From Candidatus Hydrogenedentota bacterium (lineage in GTDB: Bacteria; Hydrogenedentota; Hydrogenedentia; Hydrogenedentales; SLHB01), in the NCBI GenBank assembly GCA_013359265.1, contig JABWCD010000012.1:89067-153066 (forward strand): DNA of 64,000 nt, written 5' to 3'. Below the pieces are notes generated by a model, which saw only the letters and a program-made list of their open reading frames with translations, did no database searches and was not told where the DNA came from. Position numbers and translations under genes: made by a program. Position 1 is the stretch's first letter. The number at the start of each line of letters is the position of its first letter. Of the stretch, positions 8,692 to 18,600 are shown piece by piece.

Positions 8692-9321
8692 ATGGTACGG
8701 AACGGTTTCATTTCGGTCTTAGTTGTGGTTGGCATTGTCGCGGGGTGCGCGACGGGCCCGATGGCGGCGCTGCCCAAACATGCGCCGGTGGACCGCGCGG
8801 AATTGGATCGTAACGTGGATGCGGTGCTCGCGTACGTCAGCGGATCGTCCGGCGCGGCGCCGGACGGACTGCTTGCGCCCGCGCCGCGGGACAAATCGGA
8901 CAAGGTCGATGAGCACGATCCGATGACGGCGGCGGAGTGCATGCGTGAACATTGCGCCGAGGTCGCCGCGTTGAAGTCGCAGGGCGTGCTTGGCGAAGAC
9001 AACCGGGGTTATCTGGAATTGCGCAATACCGATCTCTTTGCAACGCCGGCGGACAAGAACGCAGTGCAGAAGGCGATGGCTGTCGAGAACGATTGCCGTA
9101 AGACGCTGTACCGCGGGATTGCCCGCGCGGGCGAGGAGAAGGGGCTTACCCTGACACGTGTGGAGCGCGCGTTTGCCGCGCGGCGTCTGGCGAAGGCCAC
9201 TTCCGGCGCGGTCGTACAGGCGCCGTCGAACGACGACGAATATGCGCTGTTCCAGGAATCCGCACTCGGCAAACAATTGGGTGCGGCGGTCAAACCAGGC
9301 GAGTGGATTACGCTGCCGTAA
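8692..9321 (+). CDS. Lipoprotein with a DUF1318 (YdbL)-like domain
   Basis: A 209-residue protein. The N-terminal signal ends in the lipobox VAGC, giving lipidation at Cys19. Residues about 90-185 follow the YdbL/DUF1318 pattern: GVLGEDNRGYLELR, then ENDCRKTLYRGIARAGEEKG and a hydrophobic helix, then GAVVQAP. A second copy of the terminal motif, PGEWITLP, closes the protein. YdbL proteins are periplasmic and often accompany AsmA-like YdbH in lipid transport, but no YdbH is here. It sits 33 bases after the transglutaminase gene, in line with a lipoprotein/envelope cluster. The family call is moderate; the lipoprotein call is firm. Confidence 0.7.
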   Translation: MVRNGFISVLVVVGIVAGCATGPMAALPKHAPVDRAELDRNVDAVLAYVSGSSGAAPDGLLAPAPRDKSDKVDEHDPMTAAECMREHCAEVAALKSQGVLGEDNRGYLELRNTDLFATPADKNAVQKAMAVENDCRKTLYRGIARAGEEKGLTLTRVERAFAARRLAKATSGAVVQAPSNDDEYALFQESALGKQLGAAVKPGEWITLP

Positions 9322-9365
9322 GCCGGCGCGTTGCCCTTACACGATGAACCCCGCATAATTACGCG

Positions 9366-10484
9366 ATGTCCACCGAAGCCGGCGAGACCCCGACGAAACC
9401 GCCGCGCGGCCCCATGTCGAGATGGGCGGCTGTGCGGTTTGTCGTGACGTTTCTCGTGTTGACTGCGTTGCTGCTAACGGCGGGCCGCTACGCGATCAAT
9501 ACATCCGCGATGAATTGGTACCTGTTTCAGGTTGCGCGTCAGGCCTCGTTCGTTCTCGGGGTCGTTGGCACGTCCAGTTCGGTTGAAACGCCGTCGGCGT
9601 ATGACGGGCGCGCGGAACAAATGCGCGCGGAGATGGACGCGTGGCGACGCGGCGAGGACCCGACGCCCGGAGCACGGGGCGGCGCGGCCACTCCTCTTAG
9701 TGCGTACGAAGCGTGGTCGCACCGCGCGTTGCGTCTCGGCCACGATCTGCGCACGGAACGACGCTATCTTGCGCTGACCGATCCGCTTCCCGCCGCTGCG
9801 GGCGCCGTAACGTTCGAGCGCGTTGCACAAGTCCGCGCGAGCTACGATCGTCTGCGGGCGTCGACCACGCGCGGCGGCGGGCCGATGGCCATGCAGGTGG
9901 CGCCCGACAGCGTGAAGCAATCCATCGCGAGCGTCGGCCCGCTCGTTGACGCGCTGGCGCGGAATGCGCAATCGGGGGGCGTCGTGCAGGACGCCACGGT
10001 TATGGAAGTGGAATCCTACGTTGAACAGGCGCGGACAGAGCAGCGCGAGTTCCTGAGCGAACGAGTCGCCCGCATCACCACGCAGATTCAAGACCGGCTC
10101 GGTCCGCAGGTGTCGTTTGTGGCGCGGTCGAGCGAAACGCCGCCGCCGCGGTTCACGTTTAGCCTGGTGCCGGATTGCGGCGCATTGCCGTCGATGTCGA
10201 TTTTTCTCGCCGCGCTGATTGCATTTCCCGCGCCGTTGCGCAAGCGTATCCTTGGTCTGATTGCCGGCGTGCCGATCCTCTACGGAATCAATCTCGCCCG
10301 GTTGGTTTGTCTTGCGGTGATTGGCGCGTACTGGAGCGACGACCCGGGCGTGTTCGAGTTCGCGCACCAGTACGTGTGGCAATCGATTTACGTGTTGATC
10401 GTGGTCGGGGTGTGGCTGTTGTGGGTCGAGCTCATTGTGCGGCCGGGTACGTCATGGCGGACGAATCCCACGTCCGCCGCGTAG
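9366..10484 (+). CDS. Exosortase H-like membrane transpeptidase with large loop insertion
   Basis: A 372-residue membrane protein. After a helix at about 22-45, residues 68-250 are a hydrophilic, Ala/Arg-rich, probably periplasmic insertion. The C-terminal 120 residues are a typical exosortase/archaeosortase core: Cys271 in PDCGALPSMS, Arg312 in GINLARLVCL and His334 in FEFAHQYVWQ, the complete Cys-Arg-His catalytic set. The segment IAFPAPLRKRILGLIAG closely resembles the XrtH subfamily, normally under 200 residues. Exosortases cut and transfer proteins bearing a C-terminal sorting signal, here presumably IPTL-CTERM-like; no such substrate is in the window. It overlaps the next membrane protein gene by 31 bases. 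Confidence 0.75.
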   Translation: MSTEAGETPTKPPRGPMSRWAAVRFVVTFLVLTALLLTAGRYAINTSAMNWYLFQVARQASFVLGVVGTSSSVETPSAYDGRAEQMRAEMDAWRRGEDPTPGARGGAATPLSAYEAWSHRALRLGHDLRTERRYLALTDPLPAAAGAVTFERVAQVRASYDRLRASTTRGGGPMAMQVAPDSVKQSIASVGPLVDALARNAQSGGVVQDATVMEVESYVEQARTEQREFLSERVARITTQIQDRLGPQVSFVARSSETPPPRFTFSLVPDCGALPSMSIFLAALIAFPAPLRKRILGLIAGVPILYGINLARLVCLAVIGAYWSDDPGVFEFAHQYVWQSIYVLIVVGVWLLWVELIVRPGTSWRTNPTSAA

Positions 10485-11050
10485 CGCTCTTTGCGCTGCG
10501 GCTTGTGTGCATCACGCCGTTCGTATTGGCGCTGTGGTGGCTGTCGATGCCGGTGTATTCGTGGGGGATCGGACAAGCAGCGGCGCTGCTGCTAAAAGTT
10601 TTTGGCGGGTATCCGATCAAGGGCGTGATCATCAGCGCGCACGGGCTGCTCAACACCGATACGACGCTGGGGTTCGCGCTGGACAATCGCACGCCGACGA
10701 CGCCGGTGTCGTGGGTGGTCACGAACGTGGCCGTGTTCATCGCGTTGGTGTTGGCGACGCGCCGGCTGACATGGAGACAACGCGCAACGGCACTTGGCAT
10801 CGGCTGGGCCATCCTCGCGATTACGCACATCGCACACATCGTGGTGTTCTTTGCGTTTTCCAAAGTTATTGCGCGCAATCCGCAGGCGCCGACGGCAATT
10901 GCGCAAATCTTCATCACGCTGCCATTCTTGCTGTGGGTAGTGTTGGCGTATTGGAAGGGACCCGCCGCGGGGACGAATGGAGCGGCGAACGACGGCCCCC
11001 CCGCCCCCTCTCCCCCACTTGACGCGCATGAGAAACGGGCGCATGATTAG
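10454..11050 (+). CDS. Probable exosortase-associated membrane protein
   Basis: A 198-residue protein with about four hydrophobic segments (roughly 8-45, 88-106, 115-138, 147-167) and a Pro/Ala-rich hydrophilic C-terminal tail. The ATG at 10454 lies inside the end of the exosortase-like gene, a 31-base overlap that implies coupled translation. Size, topology and position match the membrane proteins that accompany XrtH-type exosortases, but I see no diagnostic motif, so the link is inferred from context. It may help present or handle sorted substrates. Confidence 0.55.
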   Translation: MADESHVRRVALFALRLVCITPFVLALWWLSMPVYSWGIGQAAALLLKVFGGYPIKGVIISAHGLLNTDTTLGFALDNRTPTTPVSWVVTNVAVFIALVLATRRLTWRQRATALGIGWAILAITHIAHIVVFFAFSKVIARNPQAPTAIAQIFITLPFLLWVVLAYWKGPAAGTNGAANDGPPAPSPPLDAHEKRAHD

Positions 11051-11100
11051 CGACGGGATGTAAAGCCATTCGGTCTCTCGCTGCACGGGAGGGACACGAA

Positions 11101-12636
11101 ATGTGCTGTCATTGCATCAACCGCCGCGAATTCATGGGCGCATCCGCCTCGATGGCCGTGGGGGCGGCGGGCCTGCTTCACCTCGCAATCGCCGAACCGG
11201 TACATGCGCCATTCTCGTCGCTGGAATGGGACCCGGCCAAACCGTTTTTGTCGATCGGCAAATCGCTGCGCGTCCAGCCCGTATTGATGTATCGGCTGCC
11301 GACGCACAAGGAAATGTCTTCGTGGAAATCGTGGGGCGGCGTGCAAACCGAGGATGCCGCGCGCGATGAGGCGCAGCGGATCGCGAAGGAACTCGACGAT
11401 CTCGCCAAGCGGGCGCCGTTCCCGATGACAATTCAACCGGTGGTGCACGTGACGACACCGGAGGAAGCGAGTGCCTCGGCATCGCTAGCCGCAGACGCCA
11501 CGATTATCTATCCTGCAACGGGATCCGGGACGATGTTGACGGCGTGCGTGCCGGAGCGGGGCGCGATTGTTTTTGTGAGGCACAGGTCGGGTCCCGTCTA
11601 TTACTGGTACGAGGCGCTGAGCACGCGTTATTTGAAGATGGCGAACGATACGGAGCCGAGCGAAAAGCGGTTGCATGTGGAAGATGTCGTCGTCGATGAG
11701 ATGGACGAATTGTTGTGGCGGCTTCGCGCGCTGTACGCCGTCGCGAACTTCAAGGGCACGCGAATCGTCGCGCTTGGCGGGCCGATGGGCAAGTACGCGG
11801 GCGATGCGCCGCAAGTGGCGCGGGAGAAGTTCGGGTTCGACATCGTCGAGGTGTCATATGACGATTTGGGCAAGCGCATCGAATCGGCGATGAAGGATCC
11901 GTCGGTGTTGCAACGGGCCGAGGAGTGGACGCAGGCGTATCTCGATTTGCCGGGCACGTCGCTAGAGACTGATCGCTCGTTTGTGACGAATGCGTTTGTT
12001 CTGTACGGGTTGTTCAAACAGATCATGGCGGAGCACGAAACGCACTGCTTCACCATCAAGGATTGCATGTCGACAATCATGCCGATGTCGAAGACGACTG
12101 CGTGCCTAACGCTTGAGATATTGAACGACGAAGGGTACGGCGCGTTTTGCGAGTCGGATTTCGTGGTGGTGCCCGCGGGCGTATTGTTGCGGCATCTGAC
12201 GAACCAGCCGGTGTTCATGCACAATTCGACGTTTCCGCATCAGGCCATGGTGACGTGCGCGCATTGTACAGGGCCGCGGCGCATGAACGCGGACCGCTAC
12301 GAGCCGGCGCGGATCGTTACGCACTACGAGTCGGAATTCGGCGCGGCGCCAAAAGTCGAGATGCCAATCGGGCAGGAACTCTCGTTCGTGAATCCCGAGT
12401 ACACAACGGGGCGTTGGGTCGGCATCCGCGGGACGGTCGAGAGCAATCCGTACTACGACATCTGCCGGTCGCAACAGGACGTGCGCATCCACGGCGAATG
12501 GAAACGTTTGTTGAACGAGGTACGCGATTCGCATTGGATGATGGTCTACGGCGATCATCTCGAAGCGATCGGGTACGCGGCGCCGCGGATTGGAATTACG
12601 TGGGACAACGTCTCCGACGACATGCGTATTGCGTAA
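11101..12636 (+). CDS. TAT-exported L-fucose/L-arabinose isomerase-like protein
   Basis: A 511-residue protein. The N-terminus NRREFMGASASMAVGAAGL is a twin-arginine signal, so it is exported folded. The body resembles the L-fucose/L-arabinose isomerase superfamily: an N-terminal Rossmann-like part with IIYPATGSGTML and RIVALGGPMG, and a C-terminal part with FTIKDCMSTIMPMS, EILNDEGYGAFCESDF and PVFMHNSTFPHQAMVTCAHCT. Clustered Glu, Asp and His residues there could bind a metal. The true substrate is unknown; export to the periplasm is unusual for an isomerase. It stands alone, 50 bases after the exosortase pair. Confidence 0.65.
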   Translation: MCCHCINRREFMGASASMAVGAAGLLHLAIAEPVHAPFSSLEWDPAKPFLSIGKSLRVQPVLMYRLPTHKEMSSWKSWGGVQTEDAARDEAQRIAKELDDLAKRAPFPMTIQPVVHVTTPEEASASASLAADATIIYPATGSGTMLTACVPERGAIVFVRHRSGPVYYWYEALSTRYLKMANDTEPSEKRLHVEDVVVDEMDELLWRLRALYAVANFKGTRIVALGGPMGKYAGDAPQVAREKFGFDIVEVSYDDLGKRIESAMKDPSVLQRAEEWTQAYLDLPGTSLETDRSFVTNAFVLYGLFKQIMAEHETHCFTIKDCMSTIMPMSKTTACLTLEILNDEGYGAFCESDFVVVPAGVLLRHLTNQPVFMHNSTFPHQAMVTCAHCTGPRRMNADRYEPARIVTHYESEFGAAPKVEMPIGQELSFVNPEYTTGRWVGIRGTVESNPYYDICRSQQDVRIHGEWKRLLNEVRDSHWMMVYGDHLEAIGYAAPRIGITWDNVSDDMRIA

Positions 12637-12671
12637 TCACGGCCAATTCCTGATAAGTCTTCGCGAGAGCG

Positions 12672-13196
12672 CTACCATTCGCCGTTTATGCACAGGCCGA
12701 AGAGTTCGACCGTACCTGTGTTGCCCGGATAGCGGTCACGGACGTGGAGCTCCCACCACCCCCTGGGATCTTCGCCGTTGTACACAAACAGCCCAAGCGC
12801 ATGAGGGTCATAGTCTTGGATTTGGTACTCCGGCACCGCCGGATACCAAGGCCCCGGCTCCTCATACTTGAACGATCCAAAGGGCCTACTGGCCTGGTCG
12901 TTGAAGATTAACTTCGGTTCTCCATCCACGACGTCATTGAACAAAGGGACTACTGTGCCGAGTGGCGATTCGATCCATACCTCCAAATCTGCGAAGTTGG
13001 GGTGATCGATCCATACCTCGACGTCGAGGTCCTGAATTTCAAAATAACGTGGCCCCTGAACAATGAGCTTGAGGACAGCACTCCCTTCGGAGTTGTCCGG
13101 AATAACCACGCTTCGTTGACCGTAGTACTTCCGGCAACCGGCGAGTGTGGACAACACGAGTACAACCAGGCCGATACGAATGACCTTGTTCCACAT
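12672..13196 (-). CDS. Stand-alone P-domain (proprotein convertase-type) lipoprotein
   Basis: A 174-residue protein. The start at 13196 gives a signal ending in the lipobox LAGC (Cys21), with GGGAG upstream. Residues about 35-172 read as a P/Homo B domain: EIQDLDVEVWIDHPNFADLEV, ESPLGTVVPLF, FGSFKYEEP and GWWELHVRDRYPGNTGTVE are typical of the jelly-roll P domain beside kexin-like proteases. No protease domain is present, so it is likely a surface adhesion or binding module. It is transcribed against the isomerase-like gene, with only 35 bases between the stops. Confidence 0.8.
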   Translation of the reverse strand: MWNKVIRIGLVVLVLSTLAGCRKYYGQRSVVIPDNSEGSAVLKLIVQGPRYFEIQDLDVEVWIDHPNFADLEVWIESPLGTVVPLFNDVVDGEPKLIFNDQASRPFGSFKYEEPGPWYPAVPEYQIQDYDPHALGLFVYNGEDPRGWWELHVRDRYPGNTGTVELFGLCINGEW

Positions 13197-13371
13197 GGCG
13201 GGAACTCCCGTTCCCCACCCACCATCAGGACATGACCCGGCCACTACGGATGGCAAACGCCAGCTTTGCACCGCACCCTATCTTACTCCGGTAGCGAAAA
13301 ACGCACAACGGGAATCCAGCGACGAAAGTTGTATCGGCCGTGTCACAATCGCGCGGGGACGCCCATGACGG

Positions 13372-14439
13372 TTACATCGCCGCCGGCATGCCGCCGGCTT
13401 GAAGCACGGTCTTCTGAACAAGGAGATCGCGATCCTTGTCGTACGCGAATGTACGTTCGCCGCGGATGCAGGCGGCGAGATCGGCGAAGTCGAGGACGTG
13501 ACGTTCCAGATCGTCGAACGCGACCGTGTGAGATCCTTTTTCAAATCCACCCGCGCCGTCTCGGAGCGCGAGGCGAGCCGAGGGCGGTTCGATCGGGTTG
13601 AGTACGATAGACCCGTTCTCGCCAACAATCTTGAAGCGGCGGGTCGCGAATGCCTGCGGTTCCATCGCGGAGGACTCGACGGTCACGATTGTGTGAGGAA
13701 ACTCGAGCACGGCGAGCGTGTTGTCCGCAAGCGCGTCGTTGTTCGAGCTGTCGTGACGGATGAACGGGGTGACCTTCGACGGCGGGCCGAGCAGCAAGAC
13801 GGTCATGTCGATGAGATGGCAGCCCAGTTCGAACATCAGGCCGCCGGGGAATTGTGCAATTCGTTCGCGCTTCGTGGAATCGAGATCGGTGCAGATGCTT
13901 GCGCTAATCGAGTGGATTCTGCCAAGCCAGCCTTCTTTGACCGCGCGGCGGATGAAGTCGAACCCGGGGTTGTATCGGAACATATACCCCATCTGGAAAA
14001 GCAGCGATCGTTCCCGCGCCGCGTTCAGCAGGGCGTCAAACTCGGGCAGCGACGCACCGGCGGGTTTGTCCATGTGCACGTGCTTGCCGGCATCGACCGC
14101 TTCGCGCGCCAACGCGAGCAATCGCGGCACGCCGCTCTCCACGGCGATCATGGAAACTGATTTGTCGCGCAGCAGTTCATCTTTCGTCAGCCACGTCACG
14201 CCTTGCGCCGCAGGTAGCGAGGCAAACCTTGCCGCGACGGTGTCGTCCGGTTCGCAGACACCGACGAGTTCGTAGTCCGGCGATTCTTGGAGCACCTTGA
14301 GCACATCGAGGCCGTGGGCGTGGTCAAGTCCCAAGATGCCGCATCGAAGGCGGTTCGGCTTCAACTCCGAGGAGTAGGCCATGTGGAACGCTGCGCCGGT
14401 CGCCGCTGCAGACCGGATAAACTGCCTGCGATTTAACAT
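13372..14439 (-). CDS. Gfo/Idh/MocA family oxidoreductase, TAT signal
   Basis: A 355-residue protein. Starting at 14439 gives a twin-arginine-type leader (NRRQFIRSAAATGAAFHMAY). A Rossmann motif follows in a variant form (CGILGLDHAHG), then the Gfo/Idh/MocA signature DAGKHVHMDKPAGAS, with the Lys of the family EKP motif preserved as DKP. GGLMFELGCHLIDMT is the usual substrate-side GGG..D.G.H region. The family oxidises or reduces sugars and related compounds with NAD(P). It lies across a 265-base divergent region from rnfB that contains short palindromes. Confidence 0.85.
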   Translation of the reverse strand: MLNRRQFIRSAAATGAAFHMAYSSELKPNRLRCGILGLDHAHGLDVLKVLQESPDYELVGVCEPDDTVAARFASLPAAQGVTWLTKDELLRDKSVSMIAVESGVPRLLALAREAVDAGKHVHMDKPAGASLPEFDALLNAARERSLLFQMGYMFRYNPGFDFIRRAVKEGWLGRIHSISASICTDLDSTKRERIAQFPGGLMFELGCHLIDMTVLLLGPPSKVTPFIRHDSSNNDALADNTLAVLEFPHTIVTVESSAMEPQAFATRRFKIVGENGSIVLNPIEPPSARLALRDGAGGFEKGSHTVAFDDLERHVLDFADLAACIRGERTFAYDKDRDLLVQKTVLQAGGMPAAM

Positions 14440-14469
14440 CTCAATTGCCCTTCCGTTGGCCCGAATTGA

Positions 14470-14518
14470 GCACATGTGCCCTGAACAGTACTGCTCAATC
14501 ACGACTAAATGAGTCGTG
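14470..14518. promoter_or_regulatory. Palindrome cluster between the oxidoreductase and rnfB genes
   Basis: The divergent intergenic region contains a perfect 10-base palindrome GCACATGTGC (14470-14479), an imperfect one around 14482-14495 (GAACAGTACTGCTC) and an inverted repeat CACGACT / AGTCGTG with a 5-base loop (14500-14518). They lie 30-80 bases upstream of the oxidoreductase start and about 190-235 bases upstream of rnfB, so they suit operator sites for the former. The binding protein is unknown. Confidence 0.4.
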
Positions 14519-14704
14519 TATTCATCACGCTTGGTCTGCGATACGACCATTTGCGCAGAAATATCAGTAGATTTCGGAGATAAACCTCTTGCGGGTCGAA
14601 GGTTCCCGTCATTGGGCTAGGCATCATTGTTGCATTTCCCTTCGTTGGAAAAAACTTTCCTGGACAGTTCGACGGAGGAACACCAGGTACGGGAACGGAA
14701 ATTC

Positions 14705-15589
14705 ATGGTCAATGTCCTTCTAGCTGGCGCGGTGATGGCGGCAATTGGCGGCGTATTGGCGCTGTCGCTGTCGCTTGCCAGCAAGAAGTTCTATGTGTTC
14801 GAGGACCCGCGCATTGACGAAGTGGAGGGCATGCTTCCGGGGGCCAACTGCGGGGCGTGCGGGAGCCCGGGTTGCCGGGCGTTTGCAGAGTTGGTGGTAT
14901 CGGGGACGAGCGCGCCGGCGAAATGCACCGTCAGCTCGAAGGACGGGATCGCCGCGATTGCGGCGCATTTGGGTGTTGCGGCGGGCGACGTTGAGAGGCG
15001 TGTCGCGCGGTTGGCTTGCGCGGGCGGGCGGCACGTGTCGTGGATACGCGCGCAATACAAGGGGATGAGCACGTGCCGGGGCGCAGCGTTGGTTGCGGGC
15101 GGGGGCAAGGGGTGCGCGTGGGGTTGTCTCGGATTGGGAGACTGTGCGCGGGTTTGCGAATTTGGTGCGATCACGATGGACGAGCACGGGCTTCCCGTCG
15201 TGGACGAATCGAAATGCACGGCGTGCGGCGACTGCGTCGAGGTGTGCCCCAAATCGCTGTTTTCGATTCACCCCGTCAGCCACCGACTCTGGGTGGCGTG
15301 CAAGAGCCTGCAACAAGGGGAGCTTGCCGAAGCCGAGTGTGAAGTGGCGTGCACGGGGTGCGGACGTTGCGCCGCGGATGCACCGGGCGTCGTGAGCATT
15401 GTGAACAATCTCGCCGTAGTGGACTACGCAAAAAACCACGGCGCCGCACGGGACGCGATTGAGCGTTGTCCGACGGGCGCGATTGTGTGGATAGACGAAA
15501 AGGCCGGGCCCGTGAAGGGCGCCGAGGCCAAACCGATTTCTCGAAAATCATCGCTGCCGGTGAAGCCGAAGGCGAATGTGATGGGATGA
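14705..15589 (+). CDS. rnfB: RnfB, ferredoxin-accepting subunit of the Rnf complex
   Basis: A 294-residue protein with one N-terminal membrane helix (about 3-25). The RnfB-type cluster GANCGACGSPGC follows at about residue 50, with a fourth Cys further on. The rest is polyferredoxin-like: KGCAWGCLGLGDCARVC, KCTACGDCVEVCPKS and ACTGCGRCAAD with a distant ERCPTGAI, so about four [4Fe-4S] sites, as in the long clostridial-type RnfB. It passes electrons from reduced ferredoxin into the membrane complex. The ATG at 14705 is chosen because it starts the membrane helix directly. It is first in the run and is separated from rnfC by the PFOR gene. Confidence 0.93.
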   Translation: MVNVLLAGAVMAAIGGVLALSLSLASKKFYVFEDPRIDEVEGMLPGANCGACGSPGCRAFAELVVSGTSAPAKCTVSSKDGIAAIAAHLGVAAGDVERRVARLACAGGRHVSWIRAQYKGMSTCRGAALVAGGGKGCAWGCLGLGDCARVCEFGAITMDEHGLPVVDESKCTACGDCVEVCPKSLFSIHPVSHRLWVACKSLQQGELAEAECEVACTGCGRCAADAPGVVSIVNNLAVVDYAKNHGAARDAIERCPTGAIVWIDEKAGPVKGAEAKPISRKSSLPVKPKANVMG

Positions 15590-15641
15590 ACAGAACGAGC
15601 GCGGTGCGGCGGAATCGCCGCGCTGGAATCGAGGCACAGCC

Positions 15642-18600
15642 ATGAAGCAGAACGACAAGCAATTCAAGTATCCGGGGACGCGCGACGCGATGGACGGCAA
15701 TACGGCCGTTATCATGTGCGAGCGCGAATCGACGGATGGAGCGGGCGCGTACCCGATTACACCATCGACGCAGATGGGCGAGTACTGGGCGGAGAACGCG
15801 GCGGCGGGACACGTGAACGTGTCGGGCCGTCCGTTGATCTTCATCGAGCCGGAAGGCGAGCACGCGGCAGCGGCGGTGACGGCGGGGCTTTCGATGACCG
15901 GGCTTCGCGCCGCGAACTTTTCGTCCGGGCAGGGCATCGCCTACATGCATGAGTCGTTGTACGCGGCGGTCGGCAAGCGCCTGACGTATGTGCTGAACAT
16001 GGGGTGCCGCGCGATGACGAAGGCGTCGCTAAACGTACATGCGGGGCACGACGACTACCACTGCGTGGACGACACGGGGTTCTTCCAGGTGTTCGGCAAG
16101 TCGGCGCAGGAGGTCTGCGACCTGAACATCATCGCGCACCGGATTGCGGAGCTGTCGCTGAACCCTGGCATCGTTGCACAGGACGGGTTCCTGACGACGC
16201 ACTTGATCGAGTCGCTGATGGTGCCGGAACGCGAGTTGATCCGCGAGTACCTTGGATCGCCGGGCGACATCATCGACACGCCGACGCCGGCGCAGCGGAT
16301 CATCTTCGGGCCGAGACGGCGGCGCATTCCGGAATTGTGGGACGTCGACAATCCGGTAATGGCGGGCGTGGTGCAGAACCAGGATTCGTACATGCAGAGT
16401 GTGGCCGCGCAGCGGCCATTCTTCTTCGATCACATCGCGCAGATCACCGACGAGGCGATGGACGATTTTTACGCGCTCACGGGGCGGCGATACAGCCGTG
16501 TGGCGACGTATCGCTGTGAAGACGCCGATTACCTGATCATCGGCCAGGGCAGCGTGGTGAGCAGCGCGGAAGCGGTCGCCGACTATTTGCGCGAAACGCG
16601 CAAGATCAAGATCGGTGTCATCAACATGACGATGTTCCGTCCATTCCCCGGCGATCTATTGTGCAAAATCATCGCGGGGCGCAAGGGCGTGACGGTGCTC
16701 GAGCGCACAGACCAGCCGCTTGCATCGGACCTGCCGCTGATTCGCGAGGTGCGCGCGGCGATCGGCAAGTGCCTCGAAAACGGCCGCGCCGGCAAGGGCG
16801 AATTGCCGTATCCCGATCATCCGGTGTATCGCAAGGCGGATGAAGTGCCGCCGTTGTACTCGGGATCGTTCGGGTTGGGCAGCCGCGATTTGCAGCCGGA
16901 GGGCATCATCGGCGCGGTCGAGAACATGATCGAGGGCGGCGCGAAGAAACGTTTCTACTACCTGAGCGTGGACTTCGTGCGCGACAAGGCGTACACGCCG
17001 AAACAGGAAATCTATCAACAGGAGATTCTCGACGCGTATCCGCGCATCAAGGAACTCGCGGTCCACGGCAGCGAGAATCCGAACCTCATGCCGAAGGACA
17101 GCATCACGGTGCGCATGCACTCGATCGGCGGGTGGGGCGCGATCACGACGGGCAAGAACCTGGCGATGACGCTCTTCGACTTGTTGAACCTGCACGTGAA
17201 GGCCAACCCAAAGTACGGTTCGGAGAAGAAAGGCCAGCCAACGACGTATTACCTGTCCGCGGCGCCGGAACCGATTCGCATCAATTGCGAATACTTCTAC
17301 GTTGACGTTGTGCTATCGCCGGACCCGAACGTGTTCCACCACTCGAATCCTCTTGCGGGATTGAAAAAGGGCGGCGTGTTCATCATCCAGAGCGATCTCG
17401 ATTCGCCCGAGGCGACGTGGAAGGCGATTCCGCCGCGATTCCAGAAGGTGATCGTTGACAACGACATTCGCGTGTTCTACCTCGATGCGTTCAAGATCGC
17501 GCGCGAGGAAGCGGGCGATCCCGAGTTGCAGTACCGCATGCAGGGCATCGCATTCCAGGGCGCGTTCTTTGCGGCATCAAGCGTGATGGAGCAGGCGAAA
17601 CTTACGGAAGAAACGTTGTTTAAAGCGATCCGCGCACAACTCGAGAAGAAATTCGGTGCGAAGGGCGCTCGGGTTGTTGAAGGCAACGTTCGCGTGGTGC
17701 AGCGCGGGTTCGTCGAGCTGAAAGAGATCGTGGACAAGCGGGTCCTCGTGGAGAACAACGGCCCGCGCAAGGCGCCGCTGCTGCCCGCCGCGCTGAAGGA
17801 ACTCCCCGCGAGCGATGCGCGCGCAACGGACGTTCACCGGTTCTGGGAACAGACCGGCAACTTCTATTTGACCGGAAAGGGCAACGATAACCTGGTTGAC
17901 CCCTTTATTGGTCTCAGCGTGATTCCGGTCGCCACGGGCGTGTTCCGCGACATGACGCAGATTCGTTTCGAACACCCCAACTGGGTGCCCGAGAACTGCA
18001 CTGCGTGCGGAAAGTGCTACACGGTCTGTCCGGACAGCGCGATTAGTGGGCTGGTGCATTCGGCGCCGGACATCTTCGGCACGGTCGTGCAGCGCATCGA
18101 GAAGCACGGACACCCGGTGAAACACCTTCGCAAGGCGCTGCGCACGACGGAGACATTGCTGCAGACGCGACTTTCCTCGGAAGGCGAGAAGGCGGACGTG
18201 AACCGTCTCATTCGGGACGCCGTCGCGGATACCTGCGCGGAAATCGGACAGGATGACGAGGCACGCTCGGAGATTGAAGCGGAGTTTGAATTGTTCCTAA
18301 AAGAACTTGGCAGCTTCCGGTTTTCGATAACGAAGCCGTACTACATCCAACGTGAAAAGTCCATCGCCGGCAGCGGCGGGCTGCTGTCAATCACGGTCGA
18401 CCCGTATGCGTGCAAGGGTTGCAACGAGTGTGTGCGCGTGTGCGAGGACGACGCGCTGCGGACGGTGACGCAGACGGCGGAGACTACGGCGCGCCTCAAC
18501 GCGGAGTGGGACTTCTGGCAGTCGCTGCCGACAACGCCGCCGGACTTCATCCGCATAGAAAGTCTGGAAGAGAAGATCGGGGCGCTCGAGACGCTGTTGC

